The notes below the pieces were generated by a model that saw only the letters and a list, made by a program, of their open reading frames with translations, did not search any database and was not told the DNA's origin. Source: Sclerurus mexicanus (lineage: Eukaryota; Chordata; Aves; Passeriformes; Furnariidae). Taken from it: a stretch of 64,000 bases of DNA. Where the stretch lies: contig VWZF01003200.1 in the NCBI GenBank assembly GCA_013396755.1, positions 275,305 to 339,304 of the forward strand. The letters run 5' to 3'. Position numbers and translations under genes: made by a program. Numbering within the stretch: position 1 is the stretch's first letter; each line of letters begins with the position of its first letter. This document shows positions 36,061 through 47,400 of this stretch, in pieces.

Positions 36061-38645
36061 TCATTTGTTAGCTATGCTCACATATTTGGACGTTATTTGC
36101 ACTGAACGTGTTTAACTGCCCTACAGCAACAATGCATTTGGATAACTTATATTACATTTCATACACTTCCAAAGGTATACTTCAAGTACCTTATTATTTT
36201 AGAAACTGGTTTGCCCTCCCCCCATTTAACCTGTGAGTTCATCAAATGATCATTTCATGTCTCTTTGGGTGTTTGTAAATAAAATACATTGTAAAACATC
36301 TAATTATAAAATATACCAGGGGTAACAATAATACTGCTTGGGAAGAAAAAGTTGATGAGCTGGTTTTGGAGGGGTTGGGGGAGATATTTTCCAGGTATGT
36401 ACTGTGTGTTGTTTTAAATTTTAGTGTTTCATTGGGATTTTGGATAAAAATGACCTTGCCCTTTGAGAAGACTATTGGATGATGTCTAAAATATGCTCTA
36501 AGGTGTGCAAAATGCAAGTGAGTTTTCATAGATGCTGATGAGATGGCACAACAATATTTTCTTGTTTGTTTAAGGCAATGGAAACCCTTAAATTCATTTC
36601 ACACACTGCAGTATAACGACAAACATTTCCACTTGTTGTTAGTGGTATTACCAGAGATGAACTATGAAATACTTGCAAAGGAAACACTTGTAATTTCACA
36701 AATTTCTTTAGCTAATTCATTAGAAAATCTCCTGACTGTCCATATAAATCTTTCAAAGATGGTTTTGAGTAAGAGTTGTGTACCTAACTTGGCACTAGGA
36801 TGAAGAAAAAAACCTACAATTCCAAATGAAACCTAAGTCAGAAGTGCAACAGAAAAATGTTTAGGGAAATGTCTCTACAGCAAGAGAGGAAGAGTTGGCC
36901 AAAGAATGCTGAAGAAATGCCAGATAAGAAGCCAGCTGCAGCTTGCAAGAAAATGTTTCAGCATTTGGCATCTGGGACCATTAAATACCAAGGTGATCCC
37001 CATCTGTGGGAAAAGCTGTTTATTGCTTCTGGGGAAGAAGAGTAAGGAAGAGTATAACAGTAGTTAAAAGGAATGCCAGTAAAAACAGAAGGCAAACTGA
37101 ACACAGCATTCAAATTACAATCATCACAATTTACTTCTGAATTCCATGATAGTTTAAAACTCATTCATTTAGAAGTAAGCATATCTTCAAAATACACTAA
37201 GTAAATAGGCCTGCTTTTACTTATAGATATTTCAGATATTCAAACATCCCTAACTTAAGAATCACCTGCTTCTACAACTTGGCACAGAACAATTCTTGTG
37301 TAGTTCTGAGAAAATGCAGAGGCTGATTTTGACTTCCCTTTTTCAAATAAATCCTTTCTGGAAGGAGGATTAAAAAAAGTGAGGCAGTATGCTGTTTTTC
37401 TGTAACACTATTTTAATTCAAGTTCATGGTATGCATGAAACTGAATTCATTCTTATGGCATAAGACTAGTCTTTTTTTAAGAAATTAGCTCAAGTGGGTG
37501 ACAGCTGAAATAATGAAAAATTATTTTTCTTTTCTCAAAAGATGTGGCTTCAAATGCTATGAAGCAAAGAGGGAAGCAGTAGGGCAAGATGTTGTATTTG
37601 GGAATATACTGAGAAAGTAAGAGGAAGGAGATAGGATAAGTCTAACTCTGATTGACAATATGGTTACCCAAATTGTCAGCTGACATAAATTATTATCTAA
37701 GTAAAGACAAAGAAAGATGATCATGGCAGAGTTACTAATTGAAGAAGCATTGCTAAGGAAGACTAGCACGGTTTGAGATGAGTTCTGAAATTACTCAGAA
37801 CACCCTCCTCTACAAAACCAATTCGTTGTTTCAAATGGAGTAAAAGGGAGGTTGCAAAACCATGGCCTCTTACAGGACAGGACAAACGACAAAAGAGTTT
37901 AAATGATAAGCATTTAAATACAGACAACATGTTTGCACATTATCAGTAATTTCTCAGAAGTGCTTAAGAAACTCAAGCCTCAAATTTTAGGGTGACATTG
38001 GCATTTACCAACTCTTGTCCTTGCAGAACTTAGTGGGTAGAAGATGTTTCAGCACCAGGGTCACCTCTGAACAGAGAAAAGCTATCTCCTAGAATTAGAG
38101 CATTAAAATAGCATTAAAAAACTACCTAAAATTTTTTGACTACATATGTGTGATCCAGCAAACAGTTGAAACAAGACACAGATCTCTATCATATGTAGCC
38201 AAAAGTAGAGGACCATGGCATCCAAAAAAGGTAGCCTAGAAGCAGGCTAAAGAAACTGTACCTAATATTTGTTCCAGACACACACACACTAAAATAACAT
38301 AACTGGAAAATATGAATTAATATTTTTTAATACTGTACTGCCACTTACAGAATTTTGTGACACAATTAAGATTATAACATCCATAACTCTGAAGGAGCAA
38401 ATGGACATCTGTGATACAGTTGCATAAATAAGGTATAAGAAAATGTGCTAGAACCAAAATCTAAAAGATAAGAATGAGCAGGCAGGAACATCTGTCTCCA
38501 AAATTCCCAAGTAAGAAGGGGTCCTGATTCCAAAAGTAAAATGTCAATGCCAGATAAGATAGCATTTTCCTTTTGCAGAAGGGGGCAGAAAAAAAAAAAA
38601 GAAAAAAATTAGTGGCAAATAAAGAGAAGAAAGATAGGGGAGAAA

Positions 38646-38719
38646 AAAGACATGCCACTGTGATTCTTGCTTCCCCTCACTGAAAGACATGCCACTGTGA
38701 TTCCTGCTTCCCCTCACTG
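38646..38719. repeat. 37-bp tandem duplication
   Basis: Two copies of a 37-bp unit (38646-38682 and 38683-38719) beginning AAAGACATGCCACTGTGATT, differing at one base (TTCTTGC versus TTCCTGC). The low divergence suggests a recent duplication. Confidence 0.95.
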
Positions 38720-41383
38720 AAGAGCTGGACTTCAGTTTACACAGACATTACAAAATGGTGTCTTAGTGGATGGATTCAACTGCTGAGAAAGGATAACTTT
38801 TTCTGTACTCAACTGAAGCAAACACTAAAACTGGTATAAAAAATATAGGATACACAGACAGCATCAGAAAATATACTTAGGTAGGTCTAATCTCCTGTTT
38901 AGCGTGGAGAAGTCTATTGGTATTTTATAAAAAATAAAAAAAAGCAACAACTAGACACTTACCTTTTCATTCTTTATAAAACCCACAACAGTGATACTGA
39001 CAAAATGGTAAATAGTATTAATCTGTGGGTTTCAATGTATATATATATAGAAGGGATTAAGTACTTTGGAAAGATATTTAATTCTCCAAGTTCTAATGTC
39101 ATAATGATTAGAGCCAAGTTCCAAGCTATTCTACATCATTAGAAACTCTGGTCCATCCATAAAATTTTTTGCCTATTATTTTGCAAGAAGAGTTGAAGAG
39201 ATTTTTACTTAAAGATTCCCTGTAAGTTGGTAACAATAAAGAAGACACAAGGGATTTAATTAGGGTTTGATGTTATTAGGGCTATACCACCGAAATATCA
39301 GGAGAGCTGATATAATAAAGAAGAAATAAGGAATTCAGGTGAAAGTAGATGCATCTGTCTATAAATGTTCAGAGACATAATTTGAGAAATCATGTAATTG
39401 CAAAAATTAGATTCATAGGGTACTGGAAATATGTACATGAAACTATCCTACATTAATTTATTTGCTGTACCATGTGCCAAACTGAAAAGTGAGAAGGAAG
39501 TTACAGGTATTTATTATTTTATCAGCCAAACATAATTTAACACAAATGAAATGGAAATTATGTAACAAATTCAATTCAGGCTTGACTATTGATTCCGTAT
39601 CTGTCTTACCTGACTTTTAAAAATAGAAATATGCATCTGAGAAGGCTTAATGTTTTCTTCCTGTTGGAATGTGACTTATGGAATGAGACTTATTTTCCTA
39701 TGATGGAATCCATAAAGAAAAGCACTCATTTCTGATATACTTGTTGATTTTAGTTTTGGCAGCTAGTTTTCATATCAAGAGTCAACAATTAATAGCCCCA
39801 GACAAAAAAAAAAACTAATACTTATGGTTTGTATTATTATTTTGTTATTACAGATTTGAATTTAGTAGGGAAATATTTAATTTTGCATTATATTCACACT
39901 TTTTTCTTATAAAAAATATATTTGTTGCACAATAAATTACCCACTTTTTAAAGGACTGATGTTTTCAGTTGGATTTGCAAATAGTTAAAGTATATGAATG
40001 AGGATTATCAAAGCATAAAAGAAACCTATGTTACCTGTGCTTTACATTAAGTTGGCAGTGATATCAAGTACAGGTAGTGGTGTGGCCAACTTCGAAGAAG
40101 TTCAGAAATTCTGAGCATTGTTGCCAGCAACTAAACTTACAGCAGAAAAATAAACAATGCCAGAACACAGCCACAGGCAAGGAAGGTGCATTGCCTGTCA
40201 CTCTTGCATTCTCAAAGCGGTTGCTGGCTTGAATTTGGTCCCAACCAACTAGTGCTTATCCAAAAGAATGCCTAGGTACAGCTCAAGAATGCCAATGATC
40301 TTTGCTATTAGGGAGTTAGAATCCAGCTATCCTGTTTTAAAGACTATGTTTAAAGATATTGCTGGATGTCCTCAGGATCAGGTACTGGTTACTGCCACTG
40401 CCTTATTGATGTAGCTTTTAAGAGAAAAGTGTTACTGAAGGAAATAGAAACCCACACATTTTTTAAATTAAGAGTAATTATGAAAAAAGCAGAATGAGCA
40501 TCTGTGAATATAAATTGCTTTAGATTATACAACTAAAATACAGAGTTATGGTAATTTTCCTTGTGGTTGCCAAGTCTCAGACTCATAGTTTCAACTACAG
40601 GTATCTCCGAAGAGGTTATTTTTGTTTGGTGTATCGTGACCCTTGCATATTATGATTCAATGATATGCCTAATTTTCTTATTTTGTTATGCCAGCTAGGA
40701 CAAATAGGTCTGAGGAAAAAATACATGTGGTGCTTACAGTTCAAGACAATTTCCTCGTAAACATTTTCTGTAACAGTTCAGTATTTCTTAAATGTAGGAA
40801 AAGTACTTGTTGAGCATTTTTATTGTCAATAAAAATAGAGGGTCCTTGGATTTGTGCATATGTAGATGATTCAGCTATGAATAAAATCAGGAGAAATCCT
40901 CTTACATTCTGCACTACAGATAATGCTTCCAGAGGCTAAAAAAGTTGGCAAAATATATGGACAGGTATTTTCATGGCTGCAAAACACTCATACACCTAGA
41001 ATCATCCTTGAGGATGGTGAAATCCTATTCAATCCATTATAAGGCATAATTCAAATGGCAATAATGAAACACCTAAGCCTGCATAAGTAATATGCAGTTA
41101 TAGCATTATTTTTGTTAATAGACTGAAAAGAACTAAAACATCAGAAAAACAAGAACCACAAAAATAAAAAGAGTTAACAAATTGTTTTATATTCCACCAG
41201 TCTTAAAAAAGTGTGGGGAAATGCAATTAAAAAGATTTAAACAGATTTTCTTAACATCACTACATTTCCTTTTCTGTTATTAAATTGAAAATATTTTTCC
41301 AAAAATAAGATATCAGCACATAGAAAGGTGGCTCTAGGACATCACAAGGTATTTCACTTACATTCTGTACATAAATTAGTGCA

Positions 41384-41397
41384 ATATATATATATAC
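41384..41397. repeat. Short TA repeat
   Basis: About six AT units followed by ACAC. Confidence 0.85.
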
Positions 41398-41840
41398 ACT
41401 ATTTATTTTAGATAAATATATCTTTGGTTATTTGGAGAATAATTTGCATGTTGTCAACTGCAGTAGGTTTTCTTTCTGATTATTGTCTGTATTACCAGGA
41501 ATTTAATCACTGCACAACTAGACTATGCACCACATACAGTTATTACACTGTGCTCCTTATGTAGCCATAATCGTATCTATTCAGCATTTACAGAACTCTT
41601 CTGGTATTGACATCTTAATTAGGCAAAACCTATCTGCAAAGAGCAGAAGCTTATTACTAGATTGTTTATAAAACCTTTATTCCCATAATACTGAAACAAA
41701 ATAGTTTTTAAACCAGAAATGCATGCATGAAAAAAAGATTGGAGTTTAAGTTAAAAATAATATGGTTAGTGTCAAATCCTCATGCTTTGTCCGAGTGGCT
41801 ATAAATTTTAGTTAAATTACTATTTTGCCGTCATTTTAAA

Positions 41841-41855
41841 CCGCAAGGTGGCAGC
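41841..41855 (+). promoter_or_regulatory. Candidate CTCF binding site
   Basis: CCGCAAGGTGGCAGC fits the vertebrate CTCF core pattern CCRSNAGGKGGCRSY at every defined position, including the CpG in the first four bases. It lies in the EYS intron about 0.5 kb 3' of exon A. Surrounding sequence (about 41780-41880) has more CpG than the AT-rich flanks. The motif alone does not show occupancy. Confidence 0.45.
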
Positions 41856-42035
41856 AATGATATAATCTCTTCATCTAAGACTGTACAACTGTCCACTCCC
41901 ACTACTTTTACTCTTAAAGCATCTCTTGTGTTTACAGGGAAAATATGACAGAAAGAGATACTGTATTTTCTTTGACAAAGTACAGTTCCAAGCTATGTTG
42001 CTTGCTAAATGTTTTGAATTCACAGGGCTCTTTCG

Positions 42036-42140
42036 GTTTGGTTGTTTTTTTATTTATTTCTTTCTGGTGTTTTTTTTGTATTTTTGTTGGGGTTTTTTTT
42101 GTTCTTTTGGTTTGGTTTTGTTTGTTTGTTTTAATTTTCC
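42036..42140. repeat. T/G-rich low-complexity tract
   Basis: T runs with GG and TTTGTTTG interruptions. Read as EYS RNA (minus strand) it is A/C-rich. The long ORFs overlapping it on both strands are products of this composition. Confidence 0.9.
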
Positions 42141-42250
42141 ATCTACAATTAATTTTATCTGTTGGTTTCAAATGAATATGCAATTAAGTAGTCTATCCAT
42201 GAAGAGGTTGTTTGGTCATTTGTGTAATAACATTTCATTCCTAGGCTGAG

Positions 42251-42297
42251 AAATAAAATAATAAAAATAAATAAATAATAAAATTTTAAAAAAAAAG
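42251..42297. repeat. A-rich AAATA repeat tract
   Basis: AAATAAAATAATAAAAATAAATAA-type sequence, starting about 50 bp 3' of the exon A donor. As EYS RNA it is U-rich. Confidence 0.9.
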
Positions 42298-42346
42298 AGC
42301 CTGTCATTCCTGGAACATGTCCATATAGAGAAGATGCAATGCTTAC

Positions 42347-42466
42347 CGATAGCTGTTGAAAAGATCCATGCAGGTGCCATTGTTTTTACAAGGCTCTGAA
42401 TTGCATTCATTTGATTCCTTTTCACAAAATGTTCCTTCCCATCCAGGCAAGCAATCACATTGGTAT
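42347..42466 (-). CDS. EYS: EYS exon A (EGF-like domains)
   Basis: The most upstream EYS exon visible, encoding 39 whole codons plus split codons at both ends. It starts in one EGF domain at YQCDC LPGWEGTFC, giving cysteines 4-6, and continues with ESNEC NSEPC KNNGTC, cysteines 1-3 of the next, ending at NSY followed by a split Arg codon. The donor is CG|GTAAGC. The acceptor is ambiguous because the minus strand reads TTGCAGAG|ATACC. I chose the second AG, which makes a 120-nt exon with phase 2 at both ends, like most junctions in this gene. The first AG would give 42468 as the end and start in phase 0. The C3-C4 stretch matches the Asp/Asn hydroxylation consensus, CNSEPC matches O-glucosylation, CKNNGTC matches O-fucosylation, and NGT is an N-glycosylation sequon. 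A 22.9-kb intron separates it from the next exon. Confidence 0.93.
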
Positions 42467-43289
42467 CTCTGCAATATATTAGGTAAAATAAAGCAATCTG
42501 TTATATCATTAATAAAATTACAACAGGTAATAGGTAATTACTGATTGTTGAAATACATTAACAGACAACAACAACAAAAAAGTTTAGGAGTATTTTTAAA
42601 AGCTGAGTGCATAAATAAACTGCCACAGCATGATGGTCAAATGTGTAACATACCAGCACTGGGTCATCTACAGGTGTTTAGAGTCAGCAAATAACTTTAA
42701 CTGTTTTGTTACTGAAATTAGAAAACAGACAGACAATGGTATTTCAAACAGATATGGACTATGAACTTCATATAAACAGCAAAGAGAAATTTAATCTCCT
42801 AATACTGTTTAAAAATATAATCAGAATATAAAATATAATAAAAAATATAATAAACTCTGAAGAAAATCCAGATCTGGCCCAGATCTTTCTGTAATGATAC
42901 GCTTATCCCCTCCTGCCAAATTCAAAGCTTAGAATACTTCACTGGGGGAAAGATAACAAAAAAAAAAGGAAGTTAACAGTTTAAAGTCAAGCTCAGTGTG
43001 GTTGTCCTGGGGTGTCACACAATGTGGAACAACTCCACCAATTCCAGGACTTCAAATAAAATTGTTTATATGTATATTCTAATGTAGTTGCTCTAATCAA
43101 CTTTTGCACCAACCAACTTTTATGTAGTGTATTTGTGGTTCATATCTTCCCCAATTGCATTCTATTTGTTTAGTTCTCATGTTGAAAAACACCACTGCTA
43201 TGCTTGCTTGGGATACACCTATGATTTGTGTGATACAGATTCTCTGAATCCTCTGAAATAAACTTTAGAAGTCAGGAAACAAAATTGAA

Positions 43290-43493
43290 GGGTATCTTTC
43301 TGAGGTAATACAGGGCACGAAATACAGGCAGATGGAACCAGCTTGGGTGGGAAGGCTCTACAGAGGGATCTGGACAGGCTGGATAAATATGCCAAGACAT
43401 AGTTTAGTGGTGAACATGGTGGTACAACATTAACAGCTGAACTTGCTGATCTTAGAGGTCTTTTCCAATGTTAAAAATTTTATGATTCTATAC
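43290..43493 (+). mobile_element. CR1 LINE 3' fragment, internally deleted
   Basis: GGAAGGCTCTACAGAGGGATCTGGACAGGCTGG resembles upstream CR1 sequence and is followed closely by the CR1 3' UTR (TTTAGTGGTGAACATGG, TGATCTTAGAGGTCTTTTCC) and tail TTTTATGATTCTAT. The middle of the element is missing. Confidence 0.75.
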
Positions 43494-44149
43494 GAGACAG
43501 AAAGATTTTTTAAAAATATTTGTCTTTTTAAAATGTAATGCTGAGTAATGGACTAGGAAAGAAAAAAACAACTTTCTGGAAATTGTGCCAAGGAAAGAAA
43601 AAAGAAAATACATTTGAGACAAATTAAATTATTAATTCACACGTTAGTCTTTCCTATTACATCATAGCCAAACCCAGTTTCCTCAGTTCTATGCATATTT
43701 ATCAGTGCCAAATGGACAAAAATGGGCACTACTAATCAATATCCACAAGTAACTATCAGACACCTCTTAAAAACTGTTTTATTGCCAGGTTATGTTTTTG
43801 CATATACCAGATAAGGACTTGCTTCCAAAAAGCTCTTCCAGAAATGGATTTCAAAATTAGAAGGGAAAGGAGGCTTGCCAACAATTTTGTTTAGAAAGCA
43901 GCAGTATTTTTCTAGTCTCACTAAAAGTATTTGTCAACCAATTGCTGAAATTCTGTTCTTTGCAGATTGCTCATTACATGAGGGTTGTCACATCAAGCAT
44001 GAAACATTACTTACATATATGTACATCAGGCATATGTTCAGAATAAGCAAACTAAAAAATCTTACACATTATTTCATTTCTGTGTAGTTTTACAGTGACT
44101 GAAAGTTTCATATTGCAATAAACCATATATAAGTGCAAGCAGATAGAAG

Positions 44150-44455
44150 AGGTTTTGACAGATACAAGTCTTTACAGAGAAGGACTTAGTGGACAGCATT
44201 TGGACATGAGTCAGCAATGTGCCCTTGTGGCCAAGAAGGCTAATGGCATCCCGGGATGCATTAGGAGGAGTGCCTTTGGCATGCCGAGAGAGGTGATCCT
44301 GTCTGTCTGCTCAGCCCTGGAGAGGCCACACCTGAAGTGCTGTGTCAGTTCTGGGCTGTCTGGTACAAGAGAGATAGAGAGCTATTGGAAAGAGTCCAGC
44401 CAAAAACATTACTAAGAGATTGACACATTCTCAGATGAGGAAAGGCTCAGAGGTG
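44150..44455 (+). mobile_element. CR1 LINE internal fragment
   Basis: Encodes part of the CR1 ORF2 C-terminus: QQCALVAKKANGIPGCIRRS, REVILSVCSALERPHLKCC. It is truncated at both ends and lacks the tail. Confidence 0.88.
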
Positions 44456-47400
44456 AGATTGTCAATCAGGGCATAGCATACACCTAACAACATAAAATGA
44501 CAGGAAGCTGTGTTATCCCTTGTACTTAGCTTTTCCTTGTACCATATATAGCACAGTTTACATAAGAGCAGTGGATTTTACCAGCTATACACAGGGTCGA
44601 ACTGTAATATTTTTTATCTCCTGCATACATACCCAGAATCATATAAGCACAGTAGCATGTATTTATTTAGTGTGTGTGTGGTAAGAAAGTGCCATTTAAG
44701 AGTATTTGCATGTTTTCTCTTCTCCAATATAGTAACCGAAGAATTAATCATTTCCTTAAGACATAGTCAATGTTACTTTACTGGGAAATGGCAGCTGAAC
44801 ATCTGGCAAACAGAAACTACAATGAAAAAGGTTCATCACACACAAGGATCTGAATTATGAACAAGGCAAATCTTCAAGCCTGTCCTTTACATTTGTAGGT
44901 TAAGCAGAATTTTTACCACACAAATATATACATCAAAAACTTTTTCCATGTCTAAAGAAAAATGGAAGCAATTTAATTTTTAAAGATAACATGGAGCTGA
45001 AACATTTTGGGGGGATGTCACAGTTTTTAATTTACAGAAAGAGCAAAAAATATCTTGCCTGGAAACAGAAATACACAAAAGGAAATGTAGAATTGTCTCT
45101 TTATTCTCTGTGTTCCAAGTTCTTCTGCCAGGCCATGTTTCTTGTGGTGCAACTCTTTCTCCATTATGGACAAACAGGATGAGAATATCATAAGACTGGT
45201 TATCATTGGCACATAACGGGAAATGTACTCTAGCCTCTACAGAAAACTTCATCACAAAACTCTTTTCTGTTGGAAGCAGAGCTTTTTTTTTTCCCTCAGA
45301 AAACCTTCACTGAACTTCATTTTGTTAGTGCTTACAGCACTTCATTTAACCTTGTGAAATAAATGTGAACATAAAAATGTAAGCATCTGTGAAATCATAT
45401 TTGCAATTGCTCTAAACCATATTGATATCCTAACTTTATTTATGCAGGTTTTTTTGTTAATTTAAGGATCTTTTTTGAGTTGCTACTTTCAGGTTTACTT
45501 TTAACTTATTATTGATTTGATCATTTGCATAATTATGCATATTAGCTAACAAAATTAGATTCCCATTTCTCATTATGGCATTGTTCATTATGCAAGTCTG
45601 TTTGCATTTATATCCTAAATAAGCAAGCTTATTTAAAAACAAAGCAAAGCAAAATAAAACAGAGCAAAACTAAAACAGGACACCTGTTCATCTTCATTAG
45701 GTTTAACACTTACTTTAACTTTTACAAAAGAAAACCAAGCTAAAACAAGATTCATTCACAGTGAAGTCCCAGCAACTACACTACCTTTCCATCTTCTCGT
45801 AATTATTATATACCTGTTCTACACAGGATGTAGGAACAGTGAATACATTAACACTGCTGCTTCACAAAGGAAAGAGAATTGACTTTTGACATGTGAAGAA
45901 AATCTGCAACTAGCTCAGTAGTTCCTACTCTGAAAGACATACATGGTCTGCTCTAATATTAGTTATTAACTCTCTAATGGATACTCAGAATGCCTAACTC
46001 ATGGCAAAGAAACTCCTTTGGGGGTAAGTGTCATGAGGTTTGCAATATGATTGTTAATACTGATATTTCCTGGAAAAAGAATATGAAGTGCCATGAAAGA
46101 ATAAGGTGAAAAAAGTATGAAACATACTTTTTCAGAAGTCCTGAACAATTACAATAAAAAGCCTAATATCTAAACAGTGCTACAAAAACTTACTGGTTCT
46201 GATAAAACTATTATTTAAAAATCACCAAAACTAGTTACTGAATCTTATTATTACAATCATTAACTGATGTATTTTTATCTATTCTTTTATTCAAAAAAAT
46301 TTTTTTCTATTTTTCTATTGCTACATAAGTTACAAAAGCTATGTGTTATTTGTTCTAAGCACTGCAAAATGTGAAATAATAGGGTAACTTAATATTAAGT
46401 AGTATCTATGTAGTATCTATTCTGACCACTATATTTATGTGTCCTTCCAAACCTACTTATATGCTTTTGCACACCAAGTTATTTTATATTATACATTAAT
46501 TGATATACAGGATAAAACAGGATTTATTTTATTTAAATTTAAGCAAAGCTTACAGAAGGAAAAAAATGAACACTTTCAATTTGCTTATCTCTTCAACATT
46601 TTAAATAATGAATTAGTTAAATTAACAAGCAGGAACATATTTGAAGCATCTGGTACAGGCAAAGTTTGATGAGTTGTAATGAGTTTTTCCTTTCATTGTA
46701 ATATTTCTGTGCCTGTATATATTAAATCATATTAATAAACAAAAGCAAAAAAGTACAATTTTCATCATATTTCATTAGCACACCAGTAGTAAATAGAAGG
46801 CTACATTTTCATTCAGTGCAAGCTCCAGCTTAAAATATGGCTGGTATCTACACATGCTCTGTATTCATAACTCTAAATGAACTATACTGTAATTTGTAAG
46901 CTCAAAAAAATATCTTAAATAAGAATACTAGTTATTTGCAGTGCATTTCTCTATACAGAACCATTTCATAAAATGGTAGATTTGCTAATAAATCATAGTT
47001 ATGGCTGCTTTCCATAATAATTTTAAAATTACACTTTTGTAAAAGTATGATATTTTGCTGAAAGTTTAGTTCTCTTTAAATTGAATCACTGCAATTCTAG
47101 CAACAGGCTTCTCTTGAAATTATTTTAGATTTAGTGTTCCATTTAATGTGCAAATAAATTCTGGCCTGTGCCTTTATAATTTAATCAGCTATTTCCATCA
47201 CTGCTCTGCTCAGTGGTTCTCATAGTCCAATGTAAATCTTGTTGGGGATAGGTTTCTGTGTAGATTCATCCATAACATGCAAACATGCAATAGAGCTTTT
47301 ACTCTTATTGACACAGGTATTGTTTTCGAGCATGGCCAATATTAAACATTACATAAATATTATTTTTGCAGAAAAAGAAGATATACTCAGAACAAATCCA

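Larger units (their letters stand above)
19471..42346 (-). other. EYS: EYS intron between exons A and B
   Basis: A 22,876-bp intron. It carries CR1 fragments at about 22.45, 23.66-25.85, 26.80-27.41 and 34.77-36.06 kb, a 37-bp tandem duplication at 38.65 kb, short TA repeats at 39.04 and 41.38 kb, a CTCF-like motif at 41841 and low-complexity tracts just 3' of exon A. The stretches 28.1-34.7 and 36.1-41.7 kb are AT-rich with no feature I can support. There are ambiguous bases at 22591 and 27413. Exons A and B join directly, so no coding exon is expected here. Confidence 0.8.
7543..42466 (-). other. EYS: EYS gene, internal part (five exons, four complete introns)
   Basis: Five exons on the minus strand splice in frame into a continuous run of EGF-like domains. 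The order and spacing match the mid-EGF region of vertebrate EYS (eyes shut / spacemaker homolog), a large secreted photoreceptor matrix protein with many EGF and several laminin-G domains; human loss causes retinitis pigmentosa 25. The decisive match is the 19.2 kb exon, with blocks such as PGQFVCICPP, FYTGDFC, NPCINNSTC and VDGNPMCIC that are close to the human protein. Introns are 22,876, 8,868, 1,821 and 628 bp. All five exons are free of stops and frameshifts, so this part of the gene looks functional. The 5' and 3' parts are outside the window. CRB1, Notch and other EGF proteins fit the non-cysteine residues much less well. Confidence 0.93.

Noticed and set aside
41926..42249. Plus-strand ORF of 107 codons that looks like a membrane protein
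   Set aside because: The Phe/Leu/Cys-rich sequence comes from a T/G-rich low-complexity tract.
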